From: CAYJHC01 sp964370035
Lineage (GTDB): Bacteria > Bacillota > Clostridia > Peptostreptococcales > Anaerovoracaceae
Length of the DNA stretch: 35,155 bases
Assembly (NCBI GenBank): GCA_964370035.1
Contig: CAYJGT010000009.1
Span: 1 to 35,155, forward strand
Direction of reading: 5' to 3'
Position numbers and translations under genes: made by a program. Of this stretch, positions 1 to 8,310 are shown piece after piece. The stretch's first letter is position 1. Each line of letters begins with the position of its first letter. The notes beneath the pieces were generated by a model. It did no database searches. It worked only from the letters and a program-made list of their open reading frames with translations, and was not told the origin of the DNA.

Positions 1-2
1 TG

Positions 3-95
3 GATCAAGCTTATGCAACTGCAGTAGTACTACTAATAGTAATAATAATAATTAACACATTATCAAGCATAATAGCAAGAAGAATAACCAAGTAG
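3..95 (+). CDS. pstA: PstA, phosphate ABC transporter permease (3' end only)
   Basis: Reading from base 3 gives 30 residues to a TAG at 93-95. They start DQAYATAVVLLIV and end SSIIARRITK: one last hydrophobic helix followed by a short basic cytoplasmic tail. This matches the C-terminus of PstA, the inner permease subunit of the high-affinity phosphate importer. The 5' part lies outside the window. The assignment rests largely on position, because pstB follows 17 bp later in the usual pstA-pstB-phoU order. An AGGAGG (95-100) overlaps the stop codon and leads into pstB. Confidence 0.8.
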   Translation, partial: DQAYATAVVLLIVIIIINTLSSIIARRITK

Positions 96-111
96 GAGGA
101 AATGAGTAGGA

Positions 112-861
112 ATGAATAAAATAAGTATAAAAGAGATGAATTTACATTATGGAGATTTTCATGCTTTAAAAGATGTGCAACTTGAAATTGAAAGCGGGAA
201 AATCACATCCTTTATAGGGCCTAGTGGCTGTGGGAAATCAACTTTATTAAAAAGTATAAACAGAATGAATGATCTAGTTGAAGGTTGTAAAATTGACGGA
301 AAAATTCTCTTAGACGGACAAGATATTTATGGCACAATAGATGTTAATCTATTAAGGAAAAAAGTGGGTATGGTATTTCAAAAACCAAATCCTTTCCCAA
401 TGAGTATTTATGATAATATTGCATTTGGACCTAGAACTCATGGAATAAAAAAGAAAAGCGAGCTGGACGAAATAGTTGAAACTTCTCTTAGAAATGCAGC
501 CATATGGGATGAGACAAAAGATTATCTTAAGAAAAGCGCATTAAGCCTTTCAGGAGGGCAACAACAAAGGGTGTGTATTGCTAGAGCTCTTGCAGTAAAT
601 CCAGAAGTGTTACTAATGGATGAGCCTACATCAGCACTTGATCCAATTTCAACTGGAAAAATTGAAGACCTTGTCTTAGAACTAAAAAAGGATTATACTA
701 TTGTTATGGTTACTCATAATATGCAACAAGCTGTAAGAGTTTCAGATAACACGGCATTCTTTTTACTAGGAGAAGTAATTGAATACAATAAAACAGAAAC
801 AATGTTCTCAATACCTTCAGATAAGCGTACTGAGGATTATATAACAGGGAGGTTTGGATAA
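112..861 (+). CDS. pstB: PstB, phosphate import ATP-binding protein
   Basis: This 249-residue ABC ATPase powers the PstSCAB phosphate importer at the cytoplasmic face of the membrane. The sequence shows Walker A GPSGCGKST (about 36-44), the PstB-typical FQKPNPFPMSIYDN stretch after the Q-loop, the signature LSGGQQQR (146-153), Walker B LLMDEP (167-172) and the switch histidine in VTHNMQQA. The length is normal for the family. The ATG at 112 gives the standard PstB N-terminus; an upstream ATG at 102 opens only a four-codon frame. The gene sits between pstA and phoU with 1 bp to the phoU ATG, so it is part of a pst-pho operon that is probably induced by phosphate limitation. The operon promoter is outside the window. 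The identification is firm. Confidence 0.97.
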   Translation: MNKISIKEMNLHYGDFHALKDVQLEIESGKITSFIGPSGCGKSTLLKSINRMNDLVEGCKIDGKILLDGQDIYGTIDVNLLRKKVGMVFQKPNPFPMSIYDNIAFGPRTHGIKKKSELDEIVETSLRNAAIWDETKDYLKKSALSLSGGQQQRVCIARALAVNPEVLLMDEPTSALDPISTGKIEDLVLELKKDYTIVMVTHNMQQAVRVSDNTAFFLLGEVIEYNKTETMFSIPSDKRTEDYITGRFG

Positions 862-862
862 A

Positions 863-1513
863 ATGAGAAACAGATTTGATGTAGAATTAGACAATATGAA
901 TAGCAAGTTGATAAAGATGGGAAATCTTTGCTCTGAGGCTATTTACGATGCTGCAATGGCACTAAAAAATGGAAACGAAGCCCTTGCTAAACAAGTAATT
1001 AAAGAAGATGAAGAAGTTGATCAAATGGAAAAAGAAATTGAAAGCATTTGCCTTAAACTTCTTTTACAACAACAGCCTGTAGCAAAGGACCTAAGACAAA
1101 TTTCAGCAGCGCTTAAAATGATCACTGATATGGAGAGAATTGGGGATCAAGCAGCAGACATTGCAGAAATTGTTTTAAGTGGAAAAATTATTGAAGCTAG
1201 AGAGATGGCTAGAATCCAAGTCATGGCTGAGAAGGCAAGCGATATGGTAAAGAATAGTGTTAAGGCTTTTGTTAGGAGAGATTTAGAACTAACTAGACAA
1301 GTTATTGAAGCTGACGAGGAAGTTGATGCACTATTTGAAGAGATAAGAGATAATTTAATCAGTATGATTGTTGAGAATAAAGAAGATAGTAAGCTTGCAA
1401 TTGATTTGATTATGATAACAAAGTATCTAGAGAGAATTGGAGACCACGCAACAAATGTAGCTGAATGGGTAGAATTCTCAATAACAGGAGTTCATTCTAA
1501 TCAAGATAGTTAA
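863..1513 (+). CDS. phoU: PhoU, phosphate signalling regulator
   Basis: This 216-residue all-helical protein carries two PhoU repeats. Each has the acidic metal-binding pattern seen in the family: EDEEVDQMEKEIE in the first half, EADEEVDALFEEI in the second, and ME(R)IGDQAADIAE / LERIGDHATNVAE at matching places. PhoU links the Pst transporter to the PhoR kinase and damps Pho regulon expression when phosphate is plentiful. The ATG at 863 is chosen because GGGAGG (847-852) lies 10 nt upstream. An in-frame TTG at 854 would sit almost on top of that site. It follows pstB by 1 bp, and the two-component pair comes next, as in many Clostridia. Confidence 0.96.
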   Translation: MRNRFDVELDNMNSKLIKMGNLCSEAIYDAAMALKNGNEALAKQVIKEDEEVDQMEKEIESICLKLLLQQQPVAKDLRQISAALKMITDMERIGDQAADIAEIVLSGKIIEAREMARIQVMAEKASDMVKNSVKAFVRRDLELTRQVIEADEEVDALFEEIRDNLISMIVENKEDSKLAIDLIMITKYLERIGDHATNVAEWVEFSITGVHSNQDS

Positions 1514-1537
1514 TAGCTAGAATATAAAGAGGAAATT

Positions 1538-2218
1538 ATGATTTATATTGTAGAAGACGACACTAACATAAGAGAACTTGTAGTGTATACTTTAGAAAAA
1601 ACCAACTTTGAAGCCATGGGTTTTGAAAATGGTGAAAGTTTCTTTAAAGCTTTGGTTAATAATAAACCAGAGCTTATTTTGCTAGATGTGATGCTACCTG
1701 GAGAAGACGGCATTTCTATATTAAAAAAGCTAAAAAAAGATTCTATTACAGAGCAAATCCCTGTAATAATGCTTACAGCAAAGAGCACTGAATTTGATAA
1801 AGTTCTTGGTCTAGATTCGGGTGCAGATGATTATATTGCAAAACCTTTTGGAATGATGGAATTGCTGTCTAGAATTAAAGCTGTCCTAAGAAGAACAGTT
1901 AAGGAAGAAACTAAAGAATTAATCTCAGTTGGAAGAATTACAATTGACTTAGGAGAGCATTTAGTAAGTGTTGATGGAAACCAAGTAGTATTAACATTAA
2001 AAGAGTTTGAAATTCTTGAATTATTAATGAGAAAACCAGGGAATGTAATTGGGAGAGAAGTTTTGCTAGAAAAAGTATGGGGATATGACTTTGAAGGAGA
2101 GACAAGAACTTTAGATGTTCATATTAGAACCCTTAGACAAAAACTGGGCAAGGCTGGAGAAAATATAATTACTATTAGGGGAGTAGGTTACAAATTAGGA
2201 GTTCCAAATGAGAAGTAA
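1538..2218 (+). CDS. phoP: PhoP/PhoB-type response regulator (OmpR family)
   Basis: The 226 residues form a receiver domain (1-118) and an OmpR-type winged-helix DNA-binding domain (about 128-222). Visible receiver residues are the acidic pair ED at 6-7, the phosphoacceptor D50 in LILLDVMLPGEDG, T80 in VIMLTAKS and K102 in DYIAKPFG. The output domain shows LTLKEFEILELL and RTLDVHIRTLRQKLG. The protein would bind Pho boxes when phosphorylated by the next gene product. AGAGGAAA lies just before the ATG. The pst-phoU context supports PhoP/PhoB rather than another OmpR regulator, although the sequence alone cannot separate them. Confidence 0.9.
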   Translation: MIYIVEDDTNIRELVVYTLEKTNFEAMGFENGESFFKALVNNKPELILLDVMLPGEDGISILKKLKKDSITEQIPVIMLTAKSTEFDKVLGLDSGADDYIAKPFGMMELLSRIKAVLRRTVKEETKELISVGRITIDLGEHLVSVDGNQVVLTLKEFEILELLMRKPGNVIGREVLLEKVWGYDFEGETRTLDVHIRTLRQKLGKAGENIITIRGVGYKLGVPNEK

Positions 2219-3536
2219 AATTATACGTGGCATGGTAATTGTAATGTTTTTGACTCTTTTGATCTCAGTCCTTATACTAGCATTTGCAATTGAAAGGAGT
2301 TCACTTTCTGATATTCAAAAAGAAGTAAAGTTAGAAGCTGAATATGTTGCAATAATCTTAAACGAAACTAATAGAGAAAATTCTGAAGTTGTTCAGACCC
2401 TATTTTCAGATAATCCTGAAAGTAGGGCTACTTTAATTGATAAAAATGGTAATGTCTTGTATGATTCTGAAAAAGATTATAAGGAAATGGAGAACCATGG
2501 TGATAGGGATGAGATTATTGAAACTCTAAAAAGTGGAAAAGGAGATGGAGAAAGGCTTTCTTCAACTACTTTAATTGAAACCTATTATTATGCAGTATTA
2601 TTAGAAAATGAAAATATATTGAGAATTTCCAAATCTACAGAAAGTGCTTTAGCTAATTCTGTAGAAATTCTACCTTGGGCAATAGGGATAGGAGTGGTAG
2701 TTTTTGTAATTACAATTATTATTTCTCGAAGCTTAGTGAAAAATTTATTAAAGCCTTTAGAAAAAATTGACCTAGATAATCCTTTGGAACATTTTAGCTA
2801 CCCTGAAATTAAGCCTTTGTTAGAAAGAATTGAAGAGAACAATCAAGAAAGAGATAAGGGGGAAATGCAGAGAAAAGAATTTTCAGCAAATGTTTCCCAT
2901 GAATTAAAGACCCCATTAACATCTATATCTGGCTATGCTGAAATAATGAAAAATGGTATGGTTCCTAGTGAAGATATAGGAAGATTTGCAGAAAAAATAT
3001 ATATTGAAGCTAATAGATTGATTAGATTAATTGATGATATTTTAAAGATATCAAGATTAGATGAAGGTGAGTTTGAAAATATAAAAGAAGAAGTAGACTT
3101 ATTTTCGATGATGCGAGAAGTAATTAAAAGATTGAATATCCAAGCAGAAGATAAAAACTTAGGGATTACACTAGTAGGTGAGCCTGTTAGTTATTTTGGA
3201 GTAAAACATGTTTTAGATGAAATTCTATTTAACATTTATGAAAATGCGGTAAAATATAATAAAGACAATGGTAATGTGAGTGTTTGGGTAGGAAATACTC
3301 TAGAAGGAGCCAAAGTTATTATTACTGACACTGGAATTGGGATTAGTGATAAAGACAGAGAAAGAATTTTTGAAAGGTTTTATAGAGCGGATAAAAGCCA
3401 TTCAAAAACCATTGGCGGAACAGGGTTGGGATTATCTATTGTTAAGCATGGAGCAAACCTTCATGAGATAAAAGTAGAAGTAGAAAGCACTCTTGGGGAG
3501 GGGACATCTGTAGAATTGAATTTTTCGAAAAAATAG
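2208..3536 (+). CDS. phoR: PhoR-type sensor histidine kinase
   Basis: This 442-residue membrane kinase is the partner of the preceding regulator and overlaps it by 11 bp. Two membrane helices (about 8-28 and 154-174) enclose an extracellular segment of about 125 residues. There follow a short linker, the dimerisation domain with H231 in NVSHELKTPLTSI, and the ATPase domain with the N-box N346 (YENAVKY), DTGIGIS (374-380) and GGTGLGLS (403-410). No PAS domain is recognisable between the second helix and the H-box, so it is a shorter form than PhoR proteins that carry a PAS. The role as phosphate sensor is inferred from the operon. Confidence 0.88.
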   Translation: MRSKIIRGMVIVMFLTLLISVLILAFAIERSSLSDIQKEVKLEAEYVAIILNETNRENSEVVQTLFSDNPESRATLIDKNGNVLYDSEKDYKEMENHGDRDEIIETLKSGKGDGERLSSTTLIETYYYAVLLENENILRISKSTESALANSVEILPWAIGIGVVVFVITIIISRSLVKNLLKPLEKIDLDNPLEHFSYPEIKPLLERIEENNQERDKGEMQRKEFSANVSHELKTPLTSISGYAEIMKNGMVPSEDIGRFAEKIYIEANRLIRLIDDILKISRLDEGEFENIKEEVDLFSMMREVIKRLNIQAEDKNLGITLVGEPVSYFGVKHVLDEILFNIYENAVKYNKDNGNVSVWVGNTLEGAKVIITDTGIGISDKDRERIFERFYRADKSHSKTIGGTGLGLSIVKHGANLHEIKVEVESTLGEGTSVELNFSKK

Positions 3537-3545
3537 GAGAGTTGC

Positions 3546-4775
3546 ATGGATAAAAATAAAGAAAAAATTATTGATAATCTAATTGAATCAATAACAACTA
3601 CTTATAATGAAAACAAAGAAGCTTTTGTAAGGGGGGTAAAAGTATCACTAAATAACAGCAAAGAAACTTTAGTTGACTATGTGAAAAAAAATAAAAAGAG
3701 TTTTTCGGAACTACCCTTTAATGAAGTTGATGGCCTTGTTCTTGCACAAGCAAGTTATTTTAAGCTAGATAAGTCAGTTGGATATTTTAATGAAAACAAG
3801 CCATGGGTTACACTTGAATCTTTATATGTTCCAAATAATATAGATTATTTATTGACTAATGTAGTATTTGCAGAAGGTAGTGAAGATTTTTTTAAAGAAA
3901 TATGTAATAGCCCCAGATTCAAAGACATTCTGCTAAACCATCATGTTGATATTATCGAAAAGAAAACTGAAAAACAGTTTTCTGCAACATGCTTCAAATT
4001 ACTTTCGGGAGAAATAGTAGTAGCTTATAGAGGAACAGATAGTAATATGATAGGCTGGAAAGAAGATGTAAATATGGCATTTTCATTTCCGGTTCCCAGT
4101 CAAATTTCTGCAAAAGAATATATTGAATATGTATACAATGAAGTAATTAAACCTGAAGAACGGTTATTTATAGTGGGACACTCCAAAGGCGGAAATTTAG
4201 CTACATATGCATTTTTATTTGCTAGCACTGAGATAAAAGATAAAATTCTTAGGGTATTTGATTATGATGGTCCTGGGTTTCTTCCTGAAAGTTTAAATAA
4301 AAAACAACGAATTGAATGTGAAGAAAAGGTAATGAAAATTATACCAGAAGACTCTATAGTTGGATTATTTCTAGAGAGCCATTGTGAAACAAAGGTAATA
4401 AGTAGTACCTCTATTTCTCTACTACAACATAATGCTTTAACTTGGTTAAGTGAAAACAATCAATTTGTGGAAAAAGAAAAACAAACAAAAAGTATTTTAC
4501 GTTTAGGAGAAACTTTAAATAAGTGGGTTTTCAAGATGAATCCAGAGCAAAGAGAAGTTGTTTTTGAGGCACTATTTACTATAATTGATGGAACAAAGGC
4601 GAAAAATTTATCGGATTTAGTTGAGAATATAATCAACAATAAAGGAATTATTCAATCTGCAATGATAGAAATCGCAGAAGATGATGCTGAATATATTAAA
4701 AAAATGTTAATTGAACTAGTATTAATTTCGCTTAATATTTCTAAAACAGAGAAAATAGAAGACGTTCTGGAATAA
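3546..4775 (+). CDS. DUF2974 / Mbeg1-like alpha/beta hydrolase
   Basis: The 409 residues contain a lipase-like core: VDGLVLAQASYF (about 61-72), VVAYRGTD (158-165), WKEDVNMAF (171-179) and the nucleophile elbow IVGHSKGGN with S213. YDGPGF follows, where an aspartate could complete the triad. This fits the DUF2974/Mbeg1-like family of Firmicute hydrolases, whose substrates are mostly unknown. No signal peptide or membrane helix is visible, so the protein is probably cytosolic. It begins 9 bp after phoR behind AGGAGAG (3536-3541) and ends before the terminator at 4864, so it is probably co-transcribed with the phosphate operon. A lipid or phospholipid substrate is a guess from that context. Confidence 0.82.
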   Translation: MDKNKEKIIDNLIESITTTYNENKEAFVRGVKVSLNNSKETLVDYVKKNKKSFSELPFNEVDGLVLAQASYFKLDKSVGYFNENKPWVTLESLYVPNNIDYLLTNVVFAEGSEDFFKEICNSPRFKDILLNHHVDIIEKKTEKQFSATCFKLLSGEIVVAYRGTDSNMIGWKEDVNMAFSFPVPSQISAKEYIEYVYNEVIKPEERLFIVGHSKGGNLATYAFLFASTEIKDKILRVFDYDGPGFLPESLNKKQRIECEEKVMKIIPEDSIVGLFLESHCETKVISSTSISLLQHNALTWLSENNQFVEKEKQTKSILRLGETLNKWVFKMNPEQREVVFEALFTIIDGTKAKNLSDLVENIINNKGIIQSAMIEIAEDDAEYIKKMLIELVLISLNISKTEKIEDVLE

Positions 4776-4863
4776 TTCATTATCAATTTGAAAAGCAAGG
4801 TGGATTTGGATAATAGGATTAGTTTCTGAAAACAAATTGTATATTGTTAAAGGTTATAAAAAA

Positions 4864-4909
4864 ATATAAAGAAAAGGCTATCTCTAAGGAGACAGCCTTT
4901 TCTTTATAT
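4864..4909. terminator. Bidirectional rho-independent terminator between the pho operon and sstT
   Basis: A perfect 16-bp inverted repeat pairs 4864-4879 with 4894-4909 around a 14-nt loop. The loop-proximal part is AGGCT/AGCCT and the outer part is A-rich on one side and T-rich on the other, so each strand gives a hairpin followed by a U-rich tail. It lies between two convergent genes (the hydrolase ending at 4775 and sstT ending at 4917) and would terminate both. The 88 bp between 4775 and 4864 holds nothing else recognisable. Confidence 0.92.
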
Positions 4910-4916
4910 TGAAGCC

Positions 4917-6140
4917 CTACCAAGTAATAGGCTCACCTTTTTTTCTTCTTTGTCTAAATTCTGCAGTTGCTGTAAAAATTGCGTCTGTAGATGAATTAAG
5001 GCCTGTTTCAAAAGAGTCTTGAACAACACCAATAATAAATCCAACAGCAACAACTTGCATTGCAATGTCGTTTGGAATGCTGAAAAGGGAACAAGCTAAA
5101 GGTATTAGTAAAAGAGAACCGCCAGCCACACCGGATGCGCCACAAGCTGATACAGAAGCTATTATACTAAGAATTATTACTGTAGCCAAATCAACAGAGT
5201 AGCCTAAAGTATTAACTGTAGCTAAGGTCATTACAGTGATAGTAATAGCGGCCCCAGCCATATTAATTGTTGCGCCTAAAGGAATTGAAACAGAATATGT
5301 TTCCTCATTAAGCTTTAACGCTTGACAAAGTTTAATATTAACTGGAATATTTGCTGCAGAGCTTCTAGTAAAGAAGGCAGTGATAAAGCTGTCTTTTAAG
5401 CATTTAAAAACTAGAGGATATGGATTTTTCCTAATATTCAAGAACACCACTATAGGGTTTATTATAAACATCATGGTTAACATGCAACCTACAAGCACGG
5501 CTAATAGCTTTCCGTACTCTGTAAAAATCTCTGTACCATTTGTTGAAATTGTCGTGAAAATTAGCCCTAATACACCAAATGGAGCAAGACTAATAACCCA
5601 TTTAACTACTTGAGATACAGCAGTTGAAGTATTGGATAAAATTTGTTTCATTGAATCTGAAGTTTTTTGAAAGGCTAAACCTAAAACTACAGCCCAAGCA
5701 AGAATCCCTATATAGTTTCCAGAGGTAATTGAAGTCAATGGATTTTGTACAATATTTAGTAACAAAGTGGTAATTACTTCTCCTACACCTTCTGGAGGGA
5801 GATTTCCTTCTACTGCCTCTGTTAATGTAATAGTAACTGGGAATATGTAGCTAGCGAATACTGCTAATAATGCTGCGGAAAGAGTCCCTAATAAGTATAA
5901 AAATACAATGTATCCCATGTTTGTTTTTTCTTTTGCCTTATGGTTAGCAATAGAACTCATAACCAAGAAGAAAACTAGTAAAGGGGCAATTCCTTTAAGG
6001 GCTCCTACAAATAGGTCTCCAAACATTGAAATGTATTCAGCCTGTGGTAGAAATAGTCCTAAAACAGTTCCTATAATTAATCCACAAACAATTCTTTTTA
6101 CTAAGCTTATATTTTCCCATTTTTCGAATAATGATAACAC
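4917..6140 (-). CDS. sstT: SstT, Na+/serine-threonine symporter
   Basis: This 407-residue transporter belongs to the dicarboxylate/amino acid:cation symporter (DAACS) family and closely resembles SstT, which imports serine and threonine with sodium. Hydrophobic helices run through most of the protein. Family landmarks include the N-terminal SLVKRIVCGLIIG, FFTRSSAANIPVN and the later GATINMAGAAITI. The length is close to the E. coli protein (414). The start is a GTG at 6138-6140 with AAAGGA about 7 nt upstream on the minus strand. It is a single-gene unit, convergent with the pho operon and divergent from the tad operon; see the palindrome at 6181-6197. Confidence 0.93.
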   Translation of the reverse strand: MLSLFEKWENISLVKRIVCGLIIGTVLGLFLPQAEYISMFGDLFVGALKGIAPLLVFFLVMSSIANHKAKEKTNMGYIVFLYLLGTLSAALLAVFASYIFPVTITLTEAVEGNLPPEGVGEVITTLLLNIVQNPLTSITSGNYIGILAWAVVLGLAFQKTSDSMKQILSNTSTAVSQVVKWVISLAPFGVLGLIFTTISTNGTEIFTEYGKLLAVLVGCMLTMMFIINPIVVFLNIRKNPYPLVFKCLKDSFITAFFTRSSAANIPVNIKLCQALKLNEETYSVSIPLGATINMAGAAITITVMTLATVNTLGYSVDLATVIILSIIASVSACGASGVAGGSLLLIPLACSLFSIPNDIAMQVVAVGFIIGVVQDSFETGLNSSTDAIFTATAEFRQRRKKGEPITW

Positions 6141-6180
6141 AATAAATTCCTTTCTGTTTTTATAGTTGTAAAAAAATGAC

Positions 6181-6197
6181 TGTGCAAACTATGCACA
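6181..6197. promoter_or_regulatory. Palindrome TGTGCA-N5-TGCACA upstream of sstT (possible operator)
   Basis: Two perfect 6-bp arms are separated by AACTA, about 40 bp before the sstT GTG. On the minus strand a TATACT (6209-6204) lies just upstream of it and a weak TTGCAC-N17-TATAAA (6187-6182 and 6164-6159) overlaps it. Under either promoter assignment, a dimeric repressor bound here would block sstT transcription. No regulator can be named from the sequence. Confidence 0.4.
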
Positions 6198-6277
6198 AAA
6201 TAAAGTATAACAAAAATTTAACAAAAAGAATAGAGGGGGTTCAATAATAAAAAATGTAAAAATTTTCCATATCTCTC

Positions 6278-6306
6278 TTGACAAAAGAAAAAAGAGGGTT
6301 TATTAT
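6278..6306 (+). promoter_or_regulatory. SigmaA promoter of the tad operon
   Basis: TTGACA (6278-6283), a 17-bp spacer and TATTAT (6301-6306) match the vegetative consensus at 11 of 12 positions. Transcription would start near 6313, giving a leader of about 33 nt before the cpaF ATG at 6346, with GGTGAG (6334-6339) as ribosome binding site. The gap 6141-6345 otherwise holds the sstT upstream palindrome and two imperfect 20-bp direct repeats (6251-6270 and 6311-6330). Confidence 0.75.
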
Positions 6307-6345
6307 ATAGAAAATGGTAAATATTTCCAAATTGGTGAGAGAAAA

Positions 6346-7563
6346 ATGGATGGAAAAAATCAAATTATTCTAGAACTAATAGAACAAGCAAGATTGTCAA
6401 TAGGTATGGAATCTGAAGAAATGTCAGACGAAAAAGCATTAAGTATGATTGATGATTTTATTTTACAACACGAAAAATTAGCAAAATTTGACTTTCATCA
6501 GTTGATAGAAATTGAAAAAAGAATTTTTATGGCATTACGTTGCCCATTAGATATACTGCAACCATTGGCAGATGATAAAAGCATATCTGAAATTATGGTT
6601 AATGGCAAAGACAATGTTTTTATAGAAAAAGGCGGAAAAATAGAAAAAACAGATATATCCTTTGAGAGTGTTGAAGAGTTAGAAGAGGTAATAAGTAGAA
6701 TAGCTGGGAAAGTTCATAAAGAAATAAACATGTTAAATCCAATTGTAGACGCAAGACTGGAAGATGGATCTAGGGTTAATGGGGTATTTAGAAATATTGC
6801 AATTGGGGGTCCAATTTTAACAATTAGAAAGTTTCCTCAGCAAGCAATTGATATGGATAAATTAATAGAGTATGAAACAATTACAGAAGAAGCAAGAAAT
6901 TTTATTATCAAACTTGTTAAATGTAAATATAACATATTTATTAGCGGGGGCACATCTTCAGGAAAAACAACATTTTTAAATGTATTGGCAGATTATATCC
7001 CTGAAAATGAGAGAGTAATAGTAATTGAAGATTCGGCAGAGTTAAATATTAGAAAAATTGATAATTTAGTAAGATTGGAATGCAAAAGAGCTAACTCTCA
7101 AGGGAAAGGAAAGGTTCAAATGGATCAACTGATAAAAACAAGCCTTAGAATGCGTCCAGACAGAATAGTGGTTGGCGAAGTTAGAGGTAAGGAAGTAATT
7201 GATATGCTTGCAGCAATGAATACTGGCCATGATGGTAGCCTTTCCACTGGACATGGCAATAGTATAAGAGGAATGTTAAAAAGATTAGAAACTATGATGC
7301 TTCAAGGAGTTGATTTCCCCATTGAAGCGCTAAGAGGTCAGATAGCAGAAGGTATTGATATTTTAGTTCATTTAGGCAGAATTAAAGGGCGAGGAAGAAG
7401 GGTAATTGAAATAGCAGAAATAATGGATTATGAAGGTGGGGAAATTTTGATTAATAGTTTGTATAGATATAATAAGAATAGAGGTCTAGAAAAGACCAAT
7501 AATGAGTTAATAAACAGAGAAAAGTTATTACTGAATGGAGATGCTAATGAAGAATATAATTAA
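6346..7563 (+). CDS. tadA: CpaF/TadA-type pilus assembly ATPase
   Basis: This 405-residue secretion ATPase of the type II/IV family would drive Flp pilus extension from the cytoplasmic face. It has an N-terminal helical region (1-70), the CpaF-type stretch LADDKSISEIMVNG (about 75-88), Walker A GGTSSGKTT (201-209), the acidic box VIVIEDSAEL (224-233), Walker B RPDRIVVGEVRG (270-281) and the His box TGHDGSLSTGHGNS (293-306). It is the first gene of the tad operon, directly behind the promoter. A TadZ/CpaE-type localisation gene, which often precedes it, is absent here. The family is certain; the tad role follows from the neighbours. Confidence 0.94.
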   Translation: MDGKNQIILELIEQARLSIGMESEEMSDEKALSMIDDFILQHEKLAKFDFHQLIEIEKRIFMALRCPLDILQPLADDKSISEIMVNGKDNVFIEKGGKIEKTDISFESVEELEEVISRIAGKVHKEINMLNPIVDARLEDGSRVNGVFRNIAIGGPILTIRKFPQQAIDMDKLIEYETITEEARNFIIKLVKCKYNIFISGGTSSGKTTFLNVLADYIPENERVIVIEDSAELNIRKIDNLVRLECKRANSQGKGKVQMDQLIKTSLRMRPDRIVVGEVRGKEVIDMLAAMNTGHDGSLSTGHGNSIRGMLKRLETMMLQGVDFPIEALRGQIAEGIDILVHLGRIKGRGRRVIEIAEIMDYEGGEILINSLYRYNKNRGLEKTNNELINREKLLLNGDANEEYN

Positions 7564-8302
7564 TGTGGAGTCAGTTTTTCTTCTAAGTAAAGGTGAAATA
7601 GTAAAATACTACCTAATATCCTATTGGTGCATCTTTTTTCTGAGTTTATTATTTTACAAGAGTCTCTTCCTTTCGTTAATATGTGGATTTGTATGTTTGC
7701 GGGGGCTTTCTTACTATAAGACACATATATTTGAAAGGAAGAAGACAATTGTATTAAAAGAATTTAATGAGGTATTATACTCAATGTCTACTTCATTTGA
7801 GATGGGTAGGTCGCTGGTATTTGCTTTAGAACAAGCTGAAAGAACTCTTCTGACTATATATAAGGATAAAAGTTTATTAGCAAATGAAATTATGAAGACC
7901 AGGCTTGAGATTGTAAATGGTAATCAAAGAGAAGAGATTGCATTAAGCTCATTATCGCAAAGAGTCCCTCTGGAAGATATTAGAGACTTTGTTGATGTAT
8001 ATATCTTTTGCAAGAAAACAGGAGGAAATGTTGGAAAGGTAATAAGTAGTAGTAGCCAAATAATAACAGAAAAAATCACTATAGAAAGAGAAATAATTGC
8101 ATTGATGTCCCAGAAAAAATTTGAAGGGCAAATAATAATAGGCATGCCTATAGTCACAATACTTTTTTTAAATATTTTTTCCCCAGACTATTTGGAGCTG
8201 TTATATACGACTATACAAGGCAGATTAATAATGACAGCATCATTGCTAGGAATAATAGTATCCTTCATATATATGAATAAGCTAACACATGTAGAAATAT
8301 AG
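7547..8302 (+). CDS. tadB: TadB-like pilus assembly membrane protein
   Basis: This 251-residue integral membrane protein resembles the TadB platform component, a T2SSF/GspF-fold protein that anchors the ATPase. It has a hydrophobic N-terminal pair (about 17-53), a cytoplasmic T2SSF-like domain with FNEVLYSMSTSFEMGRSLVFALEQ and FCKKTGGNVGKVI, then two C-terminal helices (about 190-205 and 223-242). I chose the ATG at 7547 because TGGAG (7536-7540) lies 6 nt upstream; in-frame ATGs at 7535 and 7541 lack a site. The gene overlaps the cpaF stop by 17 bp, consistent with coupled translation. Confidence 0.87.
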   Translation: MKNIINVESVFLLSKGEIVKYYLISYWCIFFLSLLFYKSLFLSLICGFVCLRGLSYYKTHIFERKKTIVLKEFNEVLYSMSTSFEMGRSLVFALEQAERTLLTIYKDKSLLANEIMKTRLEIVNGNQREEIALSSLSQRVPLEDIRDFVDVYIFCKKTGGNVGKVISSSSQIITEKITIEREIIALMSQKKFEGQIIIGMPIVTILFLNIFSPDYLELLYTTIQGRLIMTASLLGIIVSFIYMNKLTHVEI

Positions 8303-8310
8303 AAAAAATT

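Noticed and set aside
102..119. Short frame starting at ATG 102 before pstB
   Set aside because: It stops after five codons and the pstB start at 112 gives the conserved N-terminus.
4776..4863. Small RNA or promoter between the hydrolase and the terminator
   Set aside because: The only -35/-10-like pair found has a 12-bp spacer, too short for a sigmaA promoter.
5380..6165. Plus-strand reading frames opposite sstT
   Set aside because: They lie entirely within the well-supported minus-strand transporter and resemble no protein family.
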